From assembly GCA_014858325.1 (NCBI GenBank), contig RKCM01000025.1, forward strand, positions 1 to 10,663: DNA of 10,663 nt. The letters are read 5' to 3'. This document shows, piece by piece, positions 1 through 6,413 of the stretch. Both the position numbers and the translations under genes were made by a program. The notes beneath the pieces are model-generated. The model did not search any database, was not told the DNA's origin, and saw only the letters and a list, made by a program, of their open reading frames with translations. Position 1 is the stretch's first letter; every line of letters starts with the position of its first letter. The DNA comes from Oscillospiraceae bacterium. Its GTDB lineage: Bacteria > Bacillota > Clostridia > Oscillospirales > Ruminococcaceae.

Positions 1-2
1 CG

Positions 3-461
3 TGGCAGCTGTTCGCCAAAGCCTGCATGGAGGTGCTGGGCTTTGGGCCGGACCGACTGAACCGCCTGTATGCCGAGGCCCGGGCAAACTACGAGCAGAT
101 GAACGAAGAGGGCAAGAGCGCGGGCATCGACGTGGCCATGGAGCACCTGCGGCGCTGCGCCTGCGCGGCCATGCAGACCGAGGACATTGTGGTGGAAGAG
201 GGCCAGGACGACCAGTGGCTGCAGGTGCAGCGGCAGCGGATGCAGGAACAGGAAAAGACCTTTGCCAAGCGGGTGATCCTGCAGGAGGTGGGCCGGAGAC
301 GGCAGAGCCGGACGCCGGGGGCGGCACTGCTGGGCGATGCTGCGCTCCGGCAGAAGTTTGAAGCGGCCCGGGAAGAAACGTTTCGGGGAAACCTCTCACC
401 GCGTCGGTCTGGTTTTGCCAGCGCTTCGCGGAGCTCCCCTAAGCAGGGGAGCCAAGAATAA
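3..461 (+). CDS. Unrecognised helical phage protein, 5' end outside the window
   Basis: The frame is open to the left edge, so the true start lies outside; 152 codons are visible before TAA at 459-461. An internal ATG at 27 has no ribosome site and is unlikely to be the start. I do not recognise a named family. The first part contains GFGPDRLNRLYAEARANYE, a pattern resembling unnamed proteins of Clostridia phages (recall). The middle is Gln/Glu/Arg-rich and probably helical or coiled coil (QVQRQRMQEQEKTFAKR). The last roughly 25 residues, Ser/Arg/Pro-rich, are encoded by a copy of the palindromic repeat found at other gene junctions here, so the original C-terminus has probably been replaced or extended. 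The next small gene starts 7 bases after the stop. Coding is well supported by frame and composition; function is unknown. Confidence 0.7.
   Translation, partial: WQLFAKACMEVLGFGPDRLNRLYAEARANYEQMNEEGKSAGIDVAMEHLRRCACAAMQTEDIVVEEGQDDQWLQVQRQRMQEQEKTFAKRVILQEVGRRRQSRTPGAALLGDAALRQKFEAAREETFRGNLSPRRSGFASASRSSPKQGSQE
389..457 (+). repeat. Palindromic junction repeat, copy 1 (inside a gene end)
   Basis: It begins AACCTCTCACCGC, one C shorter than the AACCCTCTCACCG of the other copies, and ends GCGGAGCTCCCCT then AGGGGAGCCAAG. The right half is a hairpin with a perfect 8-bp stem (433-440 with 445-452). The central part, GTCGGTCTGGTTTTGCCAGC, differs from the other copies. Unlike those, it lies inside the coding frame of the preceding gene, which stops at its right end, just before the ribosome site of the next gene. 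Confidence 0.8.
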
Positions 462-468
462 AGGGAAT

Positions 469-669
469 ATGACAATGAGACCGAAGAAGATCAAAGCAAC
501 GTCCGACACGAAGAAGATGAACCGGCGGACCCACTGGTTGAAAGAACCAACGCCCTTACAGCAGGACGTGCGGGACCTGGAAGCCTACAACGCCAAGGCC
601 GAAAAGCAGGGCAAACCTGCCCTGAGCTACGGCTACTGGGCGGCGAAAGGAAAGCCCGCAAGGCCATAA
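469..669 (+). CDS. Small basic phage protein of unknown function
   Basis: A 66-residue, Lys/Arg-rich protein beginning MTMRPKKIKATSDTKKMNRR, followed by a likely helical stretch (DVRDLEAYNAKAEKQGK) and an aromatic end (LSYGYWAAKGKPARP). The ATG at 469 is preceded by AAAGGGA at a workable distance; the ATG at 475 is the alternative start. The upstream part of the frame overlaps the previous gene and is not needed. It starts just downstream of repeat copy 1 and ends 3 bases before a hairpin terminator, so it closes the first transcription unit. The basic N-terminus would fit nucleic-acid binding, but that is only a guess. I recognise no family. Confidence 0.65.
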   Translation: MTMRPKKIKATSDTKKMNRRTHWLKEPTPLQQDVRDLEAYNAKAEKQGKPALSYGYWAAKGKPARP

Positions 670-672
670 AGC

Positions 673-703
673 AGCCCCCGACGAAAAACCGCCGGGGGCT
701 TTG
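673..703 (+). terminator. Probable weak intrinsic terminator
   Basis: AGCCCCCG (673-680) pairs perfectly with CGGGGGCT (693-700) around a 12-base, A-rich loop. The hairpin follows the stop of the small basic gene by 3 bases. The following T tract is only TTT, so termination may be partial. Confidence 0.6.
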
Positions 704-880
704 GCGACGGAGAATATGAACCGAGCCGGGTGCGGCTGAGGCGGAAGCCTGAGCCATAGCCGCGTCGATTGATATTCCTATTTATATAAGGGGCTGGGTA
801 CCCCTTTCGGGGGCTTGTATACCCGTTATTTCTGTGACGGTGGGACACAGAAAAGAGAAAAACACCCAGGACGTGAAGGC
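704..880 (+). other. Folded non-coding region before the HUH endonuclease gene
   Basis: No convincing gene is seen here. Three hairpins can be drawn by eye. The first (734-755) has a GGCT/AGCC base, one G-G mismatch and a GGAA tetraloop. The second (788-824) is a set of competing stems: AAGGGG with CCCCTT, or GGGTA with TACCC enclosing CCCC/GGGG. The third (829-853) has a perfect 8-bp stem, TTTCTGTG/CACAGAAA, around a 9-base loop. An AT-rich island, TTGATATTCC followed by TATTTATATAAG (769-790), stands out in the GC-rich surroundings, but the spacing of TTGATA and TATATA (8 bases) is too short for a standard sigma-70 promoter. The region could be a leader RNA, a replication origin or a protein-binding site; the sequence does not decide. 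Confidence 0.5.
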
Positions 881-897
881 CGGAAGGAGGCACCGGG

Positions 898-1779
898 ATG
901 CGCTGCAACTACATCCGAGAGAAGAAGACCCTCTGCGGGGATGAGTACATGGCCGTGGGCGTGTTTGCCATTACCCCGGCCGAGCACCGGGGCCGCCGGA
1001 AGAAGAGCCGGGAATCCACCGAGGGACAAAAAGCCAAGAACAAAATGGCCTCGATGCGGCGGCGGCAGCGGGTGGCGCTGGCGAACTTTACGAAGCACGG
1101 ATTCTTCCTCACGGGGACCTACGATGACTTTTACCTGCCCGAGACGCCGGAAGAGTGCCGCCGGGACGTGCGCAACTACCTGCGGCGGGTGATCGCGGCG
1201 ACCTGCAAGCGGTTTGGGGTGCCGAAAGAAGCCATCCGCCTGATGCTGGCAGCGGTGCGGAAAGGCGAAAACGGGCGGCTGCACTTCCACGGCTTTGCAG
1301 AGTGCAAGGGCCTGGACGACCGGGACCGCCGGGAATGGCGCGAGATGCTGGAGGATCTGTGGCGGCGGCGCATCCCAGGCACCGGGGAGTTTGAGCCGCT
1401 GGGCACCATCAACGTGGACCGCATGGACATGAAGAAACTGCTGGGCAAGGACGGTACCCAGGGGACGCTGGGCTATTTTTACGGCCACAAAGAGCGGCTG
1501 TGGGTGGAGACCAACACCTTGCGCCGCCCGGTGGAGCAGGCACCCAACGATAGCCGATGGAGCCGCAAGCAGCTGCGGACGGCCTGCGGAGAGATGCAAA
1601 ACGACCCCTACTGGTGGAGCCAGCGTTTCCCGGGGTGGGAGCTGGAAAAGTGCGTGGTGCTGGAACCGGGCGAGCTGCACGCGGGGCCGGACACGGACCG
1701 CCCGAACGGCTGGGAGCGGCTGGAACCGCAATGTTATGTGATCCTGCGGCGGACTATGGTTGCGAAAGCTCGCACCTGA
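898..1779 (+). CDS. HUH-type rolling-circle replication endonuclease-like protein
   Basis: A 293-residue protein with an excellent ribosome site (AAGGAGG at 884-890, 7 bases before ATG). The motif order is that of HUH endonucleases. Motif I is FFLTGTYDD (69-77). The metal-binding HUH motif is GRLHFHGFAE, with His129 and His131. Motif III is LGYFYGHKE (191-199), where Tyr193 or Tyr195 would attack DNA and Lys198 assist. The spacing fits the Rep proteins of microviruses and the ORF2/G2P-like replication proteins of phages and plasmids. Such enzymes nick one strand and stay linked to the 5' end through tyrosine. The first 60 residues are basic; the C-terminal third is Trp/Arg-rich and not assigned. 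The folded region just upstream is a natural candidate for its target or leader. Its place next to late packaging genes is unusual. The family call is fairly sure; a replication role is inferred. Confidence 0.75.
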   Translation: MRCNYIREKKTLCGDEYMAVGVFAITPAEHRGRRKKSRESTEGQKAKNKMASMRRRQRVALANFTKHGFFLTGTYDDFYLPETPEECRRDVRNYLRRVIAATCKRFGVPKEAIRLMLAAVRKGENGRLHFHGFAECKGLDDRDRREWREMLEDLWRRRIPGTGEFEPLGTINVDRMDMKKLLGKDGTQGTLGYFYGHKERLWVETNTLRRPVEQAPNDSRWSRKQLRTACGEMQNDPYWWSQRFPGWELEKCVVLEPGELHAGPDTDRPNGWERLEPQCYVILRRTMVAKART

Positions 1780-1800
1780 CAGACAAAGTACCAGTATTTT

Positions 1801-1850
1801 GCGCGGTAAAAACGCGCTTTATTCGCGCGCGGGAAGGAAACGCGCGGGAA
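1801..1850 (+). other. CG-rich hairpin cluster between Rep-like gene and regulator
   Basis: GCGCG (1801-1805) can pair with CGCGC (1813-1817) around an A-rich loop and is followed by TTTATT, like a short terminator. ACGCGC or CGCGCG recurs at about 1812, 1824 and 1840. This may be a weak terminator or a binding site for the adjacent regulator; no standard promoter is visible. Confidence 0.3.
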
Positions 1851-1866
1851 GACGGGAGGCGGGGCT

Positions 1867-2154
1867 GTGACGCGGGAAGAAAAGAAGACGGTACGAAAGG
1901 CTCTGCGCCGCTGTGGGCGCAGGGCCTGCGAGGCATGCGCACCCGGCTGGGGCGAGGTGGTGGCCCAGACGCTGGCCTACTACGACGGGACCGACCCGGT
2001 GTGTGCAGAGCTTTTGCGGCTGCGGTATTTGGACGGCCTGAGCGAGAACGCCGTGCTGGGCAGGCTCTACATTGGCAGAACCACCTACTACCGCAAGGAG
2101 CTGGAAGCCTTGAGCACTGTGGCCATTGCGGCGGCCCGGCGGGGCCTATTATGA
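1867..2154 (+). CDS. ArpU/RinA-like late transcription regulator (sigma region 4-like HTH)
   Basis: A 95-residue protein starting with GTG at 1867, with GGGAGG (1854-1859) 7 bases upstream. Residues 48-82 (LLRLRYLDGLSENAVL, then TTYYRKELEAL) form the helix-turn-helix pattern of the ArpU/RinA/XpaF1 family of phage late activators, related to sigma region 4: an aromatic-Leu-Asp turn followed by a T-x-Y-Y-R-x-(R/K)-x-x-A/L recognition helix. Members of this family normally lie just before the small terminase gene and switch on late transcription, exactly the position seen here. Cys16, Cys21 and Cys24 are close together, but no second cluster completes a zinc site. The stop codon is immediately followed by a degenerate junction repeat, then a strong terminator. 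Family placement rests on pattern and context; direct DNA targets are unknown. Confidence 0.7.
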   Translation: MTREEKKTVRKALRRCGRRACEACAPGWGEVVAQTLAYYDGTDPVCAELLRLRYLDGLSENAVLGRLYIGRTTYYRKELEALSTVAIAAARRGLL

Positions 2155-2205
2155 ACCCTCTCACCGCTTCTGTCCGTCTGATGGCGGCGTGTCGAAGATC
2201 TCACG
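2154..2205 (+). repeat. Palindromic junction repeat, copy 2 (degenerate)
   Basis: It starts at the last base of the preceding TGA stop with AACCCTCTCACCGCTTC, then TGTCCGTCTGATGGCGGCG, matching the left half of copies at 4440 and 9303. The right half with the GGAGCTCCCCC hairpin is missing and is replaced by AAGATCTCACGTAGAAG. Confidence 0.75.
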
Positions 2206-2223
2206 TAGAAGAAAATTACACTG

Positions 2224-2268
2224 TACTGCGGGCATTTCTTGCAAAATGTCCGCAGTATTTTTGTTTGC
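2224..2268 (+). terminator. Strong intrinsic terminator after the late regulator
   Basis: A 14-bp stem (2224-2237 with 2244-2257, one G-T pair) closes a 6-base loop and is followed by TTTTTGTTT. It separates the regulator gene from the terminase genes. The terminase operon therefore needs either its own promoter in the 50 or so bases downstream or read-through/antitermination. I see no good -35/-10 pair between 2269 and 2322. Confidence 0.85.
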
Positions 2269-2322
2269 GGAATTGTGGTAGGCTGTTGATAGAACCTCAA
2301 GAAGCGAGGAGGGAGGAGAAAC

Positions 2323-3027
2323 ATGGCTGAAAAGAAACGAGCATACTGCAAGAACACGGTGCCGGGGCGGCAGCGGGGAAAGAAATACCCGGCGGCGCTG
2401 CGGGCAGAAGTGGTGATGGCCATGCTTTCATCCTCCTCCATCTGCGCGGTGGCGCGGAAGTACCGGGTGCCAGAGAGCACCATCCGCAGCTGGCTGGCCG
2501 AAGAGGCAAAGCGGGGCGATGTATGGGCCGAGGAGCGGCGGGCGGCCGCGCGGGAGATCGCGCTGCGGGCCAGCCTAGGCACCCGGGCGCAGGTGACGTA
2601 CTTACAGGGCCGAGTGGAGGAAGCGGGTCGGGCGGCGCAGATCACAAAGAAGCTGCACGCACGGCTGGACGAAGACGTCCGGGCGAAAAGCTTTGCGGTG
2701 GGCACCCTGCTGAAAGGCGACGCCGAGGAAGTGGCGGACGCCACGGAGACGGGGCTTGTGCCCTACGCCAGCCCCGGCAGCTACGACAGGCAGCTGGAAG
2801 ACGGCGAAGAGAAGCTGCTGACAAACCAGCTGGAACGGTACGAGGGCCGGACCATGAGCGACAAGGACGCGGTCAACATGGCCCATGTGCTGATGACGGT
2901 GGCCGAGCGGGCGGCGGCGCTGCTGCCCACGGACAGCGCCCAGAGCGAGAGAGGCGGCCCGCCGTTGGTGGAGATCGGGGCCGAGAACGCAGAAGAAAAA
3001 GGGCCGGAGGTGATGGTGGATGCGTAA
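2323..3027 (+). CDS. terS: Terminase small subunit
   Basis: A 234-residue protein that should bind the packaging start site and present DNA to the large subunit. The N-terminus is basic (MAEKKRAY...RGKKYP). Residues about 38-58 (SSICAVARKYRVPESTIRSW) form a clear helix-turn-helix of the kind found in phage small terminases. The rest is mostly helical and acidic, as expected of the oligomerisation part, ending in an acidic tail. The ATG at 2323 is preceded by a purine-rich AGGAGGGAGGAG. The 3' end overlaps the large terminase start by 8 bases, a typical sign of translational coupling. The call rests on the HTH, size and position directly before terL; the sequence itself is divergent within this family. 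Confidence 0.8.
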   Translation: MAEKKRAYCKNTVPGRQRGKKYPAALRAEVVMAMLSSSSICAVARKYRVPESTIRSWLAEEAKRGDVWAEERRAAAREIALRASLGTRAQVTYLQGRVEEAGRAAQITKKLHARLDEDVRAKSFAVGTLLKGDAEEVADATETGLVPYASPGSYDRQLEDGEEKLLTNQLERYEGRTMSDKDAVNMAHVLMTVAERAAALLPTDSAQSERGGPPLVEIGAENAEEKGPEVMVDA

Positions 3028-4228
3028 GGTAATCTGGAGCCCGCAGCCCCGGCAGGCAGCCTTTATGGCCCGCACCGAGGACGAAGCGCTGTACGGCGGG
3101 GCGGCCGGAGGCGGCAAGAGCGACGCGCTGGTGATCGAAGCACTGCGGCAGGTGCACATCCCGCACTACCGGGCGCTGATCCTGCGCAAGACCTACCCGC
3201 AGCTTTCGGAGCTCATTGACAAGACCATGCGGTACTACAAGCCCGTTTTCCCGCAGGCGCGGTACAACGGCTCCAGCCACTGCTGGACGTTCCCCAGCGG
3301 GGCGAAGATCTACTTTGGCAGCCTGCATCACGCGCAGGACAAGTACAACTACCAAGGCAAGGCCTTCGACTTCATCGGCGTGGACGAGCTGACCCATTTT
3401 ACCTGGGACGAGTACAGCTATGTGATGAGCCGCAACCGCCCCTCGGGGCCCGGCACCCGGGTATACGTCCGGGCCACGGCCAACCCCGGCGGCGTGGGCC
3501 ACGGCTGGGTGAAAGCCCGGTTCATCAGCCCGGCCCCGGCAGGCACCCGGATGGTGCAGCTGGTGAAGGTGAAAACGCCGGACGGCGGAGAACTAACCCG
3601 GCGGCGCACCCGCATTTTTATCCCCAGCACCGTTTTTGACAACCCCGCCCTGCTGGAAAACGACCCGGGCTACATCGGCACGCTGGCCAGCCTGCCGGAA
3701 GCCGAAAAGCAGGCGCTGCTTTACGGCAACTGGGACAGCTTTTCCGGCCAGGTGTTCACCGAATGGCGGAACGACCCGGCCCATTACGACGACCAGCGGT
3801 GGACCCACGTCATCAAGCCCTTCCGCATCCCGGCCCACTGGAAGATCTGGCGGGGGTACGATTTCGGCTACTCGAAGCCGTTTTCCGTGGGGTGGTACGC
3901 AGCGGACGAAGAAGGACGGCTGTACCGCATCAAGGAGCTGTACGGCTGCACCGGGACGCCCAACGAGGGCTTGAAAATCGACCCGGTGGAGCAGGCACGG
4001 CGCATCCGGGAAGCCGAAGAAAACGACCCACAGCTGAAAGGGCGGGTGATCCTGGGGGTGGCGGACCCGGCCATCTTCAACGAGAGCCAGGGCGAGAGCA
4101 TTGCCATGATGCAGGAGAAGAGCCCGAACTTTCTGCACTGGGCCCCCGGCGCGGCTTGCCGGGAAGATGCAGTTCCACTACCGTTTCGCCTTTGGAGCGG
4201 ACGGGCGGCCCATGTTTCAGGTGTTTGA
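3020..4228 (+). CDS. terL: Terminase large subunit, ATPase and first half of nuclease, frameshifted
   Basis: This is the motor that cuts and pumps phage DNA into the head. Walker A is GGAAGGGKS (26-34). Walker B is FDFIGVDELTHF (116-127), with Asp122 and catalytic Glu123. The coupling motif is ATANPGG (152-158). The nuclease domain begins with WRGYDFGYS (Asp281), then GVADPAIF (Asp349). After about residue 377 (FLHWAPG) the frame goes wrong. The last 25 residues (AACREDAVPLPFRLWSGRAA...) are shadow sequence, while the expected continuation (GKMQFHYRF...) is in the next frame from about 4149. The third acidic nuclease residue is thus lost from this product. Start: ATG at 3020, GGAGG 9 bases upstream, overlapping terS. 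As it stands the protein has an intact ATPase but an incomplete nuclease. Confidence 0.9.
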   Translation: MRKVIWSPQPRQAAFMARTEDEALYGGAAGGGKSDALVIEALRQVHIPHYRALILRKTYPQLSELIDKTMRYYKPVFPQARYNGSSHCWTFPSGAKIYFGSLHHAQDKYNYQGKAFDFIGVDELTHFTWDEYSYVMSRNRPSGPGTRVYVRATANPGGVGHGWVKARFISPAPAGTRMVQLVKVKTPDGGELTRRRTRIFIPSTVFDNPALLENDPGYIGTLASLPEAEKQALLYGNWDSFSGQVFTEWRNDPAHYDDQRWTHVIKPFRIPAHWKIWRGYDFGYSKPFSVGWYAADEEGRLYRIKELYGCTGTPNEGLKIDPVEQARRIREAEENDPQLKGRVILGVADPAIFNESQGESIAMMQEKSPNFLHWAPGAACREDAVPLPFRLWSGRAAHVSGV

Positions 4229-4442
4229 CACCTGCAAGCACTTCATCCGCACCATTCCGAACCTGGTGTACAGTGAGAGCAACGTGGAAGACATCGACAC
4301 CACCCAGGAAGACCACATTTACGACGAGTGCCGGTATGTGCTGATGGAAAATCCCCTCAGCCCCCGGCAGACCGAAAAGCCCGCGCCGCTGCGGGACGAC
4401 CCGCTGGAACTGGGCGGGAAAACCAAGTTTTATCGAGTTTAA
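4149..4442 (+). pseudogene. terL: C-terminal part of terminase large subunit, out of frame
   Basis: This frame gives ARLAGKMQFHYRFAFGADGR, then a segment containing TCKHFIRTIPNLVY, VEDIDTTQEDHIYDECRYV and LMENP before TAA at 4440-4442. This is the standard end of the Clostridia-phage large terminase, and the DIDTTQEDHIYDE segment holds the last acidic residues of the nuclease site. No ribosome site fits the ATG at 4167, since only GGGAAG directly abuts it. Separate translation is therefore unlikely, and this is best read as the tail of terL. The join needs a net +1 shift. I recall homologues having PGDNAR at this point; removing 8 bases coding GDN-type residues gives exactly the observed sequence. 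That would be a simple deletion, but it is inferred from memory of the family. Confidence 0.85.
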
Positions 4443-4510
4443 CCCTCTCACCGCTTCCGTCCGCCTGCCGGCGGCGCGTTGCGGAGCTCCCCCGAGGAGG
4501 GAGCCAGGAA
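4440..4510 (+). repeat. Palindromic junction repeat, copy 3
   Basis: It begins at the terL stop (TAACCCTCTCACCGCTTCC) and continues GTCCGCCTGCCGGCGGCGCG, then TTGCGGAGCTCCCCCGAGGA and GGGAGCCAGGA. It has the full two-hairpin layout: GCC-GGC centre and CTCCCCC/GGAGGGAG right arm. It fills the gap between terL and the ribosome site of the portal gene. Confidence 0.85.
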
Positions 4511-4520
4511 TCAGGGAAAG

Positions 4521-4527
4521 AAGGGAG
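4521..4527 (+). promoter_or_regulatory. Ribosome site deciding a TTG start for the portal gene
   Basis: AAGGGAG lies 8 bases before TTG at 4536. The frame is also open further upstream, with a TTG at 4479, but that start lies inside the repeat and has no ribosome site. There is no in-frame ATG nearby. Confidence 0.6.
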
Positions 4528-4535
4528 AAGCGCCT

Positions 4536-6413
4536 TTGGAATGGGAAAATACAGGGCAGGAGCTGCAGGCTATTGGCACCGAAGAGGTGGCAAAGGCCGC
4601 CCAGCTTTTGCAGCGATACAAGAGCGGCAAGGCGGCGCTGGATGCGAGGATCATCGACAACGAGCTGTGGTTCCGCATGCAGCATTGGAAGAATTACAAA
4701 AATAAGCAGATGGAAGGCAAGCCCACGCCGTCCAGCGGGTGGCTGTTCAACTCCATCGCCAACAAGCACGCCGACGCTATGGACAACTACCCGGAGCCCA
4801 ACGTGCTGCCGAGAGCGGCAGACGATGAGGAGACGGCCCGGGTGCTCTCCAAGGTGCTGCCCGTGGTGCTGGAACAGGCCGACTACGAGCAGGTGTACAG
4901 CGACACCTGGTGGCGCAAGCTCAAGCAGGGCACCGGGGTGAAGGGCGTGTTCTGGGACCCGGCGCTGCGGGGCGGACTTGGAGACATTGCCATCCAGAGC
5001 ATGGACCTTTTGAACCTGTATTGGGAGCCGGGGGTGACCGACATCCAGGACAGCCCGAACCTGTTCAGCCTGGCATTGGCGGACAACGACCAGCTGACGG
5101 CCCAGTGGCCCCAGCTGGAAGGACACACGGGCAGCAGCCTGGACGTGGCCAGATACATCCACGACGAGAACATCGACACCTCCACCAAGAGCGTGGTGGT
5201 GGACTGGTACTACAAAAAGGCCCGGACAGGCGGGCAGGCGGTGCTGCACTACTGCAAGTTCTGCAACGGGGTGGTTTTGTACGCCAGCGAGAACGACCCG
5301 GAGCTTGCCGACCGGGGCTTTTACGACCACGGAAAATACCCCTTTGTGTTTGACGCGCTGTTTACGGAAGAAGACAGCCCGGCGGGGTTTGGGTACATCG
5401 ACGTGATGAAGGACACCCAGACCGCCATCGACGAGATGAACCACGCCATGGATGAGAACATCCGGCTGGCAGCCAAAAGCCGCTATGTGCTGAGCGACAC
5501 GGCAGGGGTGAACGAGGAGGAACTGGCGGACACAAGCCGGGACATCGTGCACGTGGTGGGGCGGCTGACGGAAGAGACCTTCCGGCCGCTGCAGACCAGC
5601 ACCCTCTCCGGCAACTGCATCAGCTACCGGGACAACCGGGTGGCCGAGCTGAAGGAGATCAGCGGCAACCGGGACGTGAGCCAGGGCGGCACCACCAGCG
5701 GTCTGACGGCGGCTTCGGCCATTGCAGCGCTGCAGGAGGCGGGCTCGAAGCTCTCCCGCGATATGCTGAAAAGCACCTACCGGGCCTTTGCAAAGGAATG
5801 CTACTTTGTGATCGAGCTGATGCGGCAGTTTTACGACGAGAGCCGGGTCTACCGCATCACGGGGCAGACCGGCGGGACGGAATACGTGGAGTTTTCCGGC
5901 CAGGCGCTGCGGCCCCAGCCGACCCAGAGCGTGGGCGGCGTGGAGCTGGGAGCCCACGAGCCCGTGTTTGACATCTTGGTAAGCGCGGCCAAGAAGAGCA
6001 CCTTCAGCCGCCTTTCCCAGAACGAGACGGCGAAAGAGTGCTACCAGATGGGCTTTTTTGCACCGTCCAACGCGGACGCCGCGCTGGCGGCGCTGGACAT
6101 GATGGACTTTGACGGCATCGAGAAGGTACGCCAGAGGGTGCAGGAGAACGGCACCCTCTACACCCAGCTGCAGCAGGCCATGCAGCAGCTGCAGCAGCTG
6201 ACGGCCATCATCGACCAGCAGAACGGCACCGACATGAGCGCTATGGCGGGGGCTGCGGCCCAGGCGGCAGGCCGCGCAGGCGGAGGCAGCGGCGGAGAGA
6301 CCGCTGCCAAGACCAGCACCAACGGCCTGGGCGCTGCCGTGGGCGAGGCAAACAACAGCCTCTCCACCCAGGCGGCAAGGCGGGCCATGAACGTGAACAA
6401 CCCGAACCGATGA
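4536..6413 (+). CDS. Phage portal protein
   Basis: A 625-residue protein if translation begins at TTG 4536. The portal ring sits at one vertex of the head, is the DNA entry channel and the docking site of the terminase. The N-terminal part (DARIIDNELWFRMQHWKNYK, then TPSSGWLFNSIANKHADAMD) and the middle (FGYIDVMKDTQTAIDEMNHA, MDENIRLAAKSRYV) have the pattern of portals from Clostridia phages that use N4-gp56 type capsids. About residues 543-563 are a Gln-rich coiled coil (LYTQLQQAMQQLQQL), followed by an Ala/Gly-rich stretch (roughly 568-590) and a polar tail. A lone CKFC pair near residue 240 has no partner. It lies between terL and scaffold as expected, and its stop overlaps the next possible ATG (ATGA). 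Composition and length are normal and no lesion is seen. The call rests on gene order and recalled sequence pattern. Confidence 0.85.
   Translation: MEWENTGQELQAIGTEEVAKAAQLLQRYKSGKAALDARIIDNELWFRMQHWKNYKNKQMEGKPTPSSGWLFNSIANKHADAMDNYPEPNVLPRAADDEETARVLSKVLPVVLEQADYEQVYSDTWWRKLKQGTGVKGVFWDPALRGGLGDIAIQSMDLLNLYWEPGVTDIQDSPNLFSLALADNDQLTAQWPQLEGHTGSSLDVARYIHDENIDTSTKSVVVDWYYKKARTGGQAVLHYCKFCNGVVLYASENDPELADRGFYDHGKYPFVFDALFTEEDSPAGFGYIDVMKDTQTAIDEMNHAMDENIRLAAKSRYVLSDTAGVNEEELADTSRDIVHVVGRLTEETFRPLQTSTLSGNCISYRDNRVAELKEISGNRDVSQGGTTSGLTAASAIAALQEAGSKLSRDMLKSTYRAFAKECYFVIELMRQFYDESRVYRITGQTGGTEYVEFSGQALRPQPTQSVGGVELGAHEPVFDILVSAAKKSTFSRLSQNETAKECYQMGFFAPSNADAALAALDMMDFDGIEKVRQRVQENGTLYTQLQQAMQQLQQLTAIIDQQNGTDMSAMAGAAAQAAGRAGGGSGGETAAKTSTNGLGAAVGEANNSLSTQAARRAMNVNNPNR

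Noticed and set aside
769..790. Sigma-70 promoter TTGATA/TATATA
   Set aside because: The two boxes are only 8 bases apart, far less than the usual 16-18.
826..1731. Minus-strand open frame of 301 codons opposite the Rep-like gene
   Set aside because: The + strand frame has HUH motifs and a strong ribosome site; the minus frame has neither.
1557..2330. Plus-strand open frame of 257 codons overlapping the Rep-like and regulator genes
   Set aside because: It covers parts of two well-supported genes in another frame, has low-complexity Gly/Arg/Ala sequence, and runs through the terminator.
4167..4442. Separate small gene starting at ATG 4167
   Set aside because: The sequence is the C-terminus of the large terminase; no ribosome site precedes the ATG, so it is treated as the frameshifted tail.
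6160..6205. CAG/CTG-rich near-palindromic tract in the portal gene
   Set aside because: It is explained by Gln/Leu codons of a coiled coil (QLQQAMQQLQQL); no sign of a separate element.
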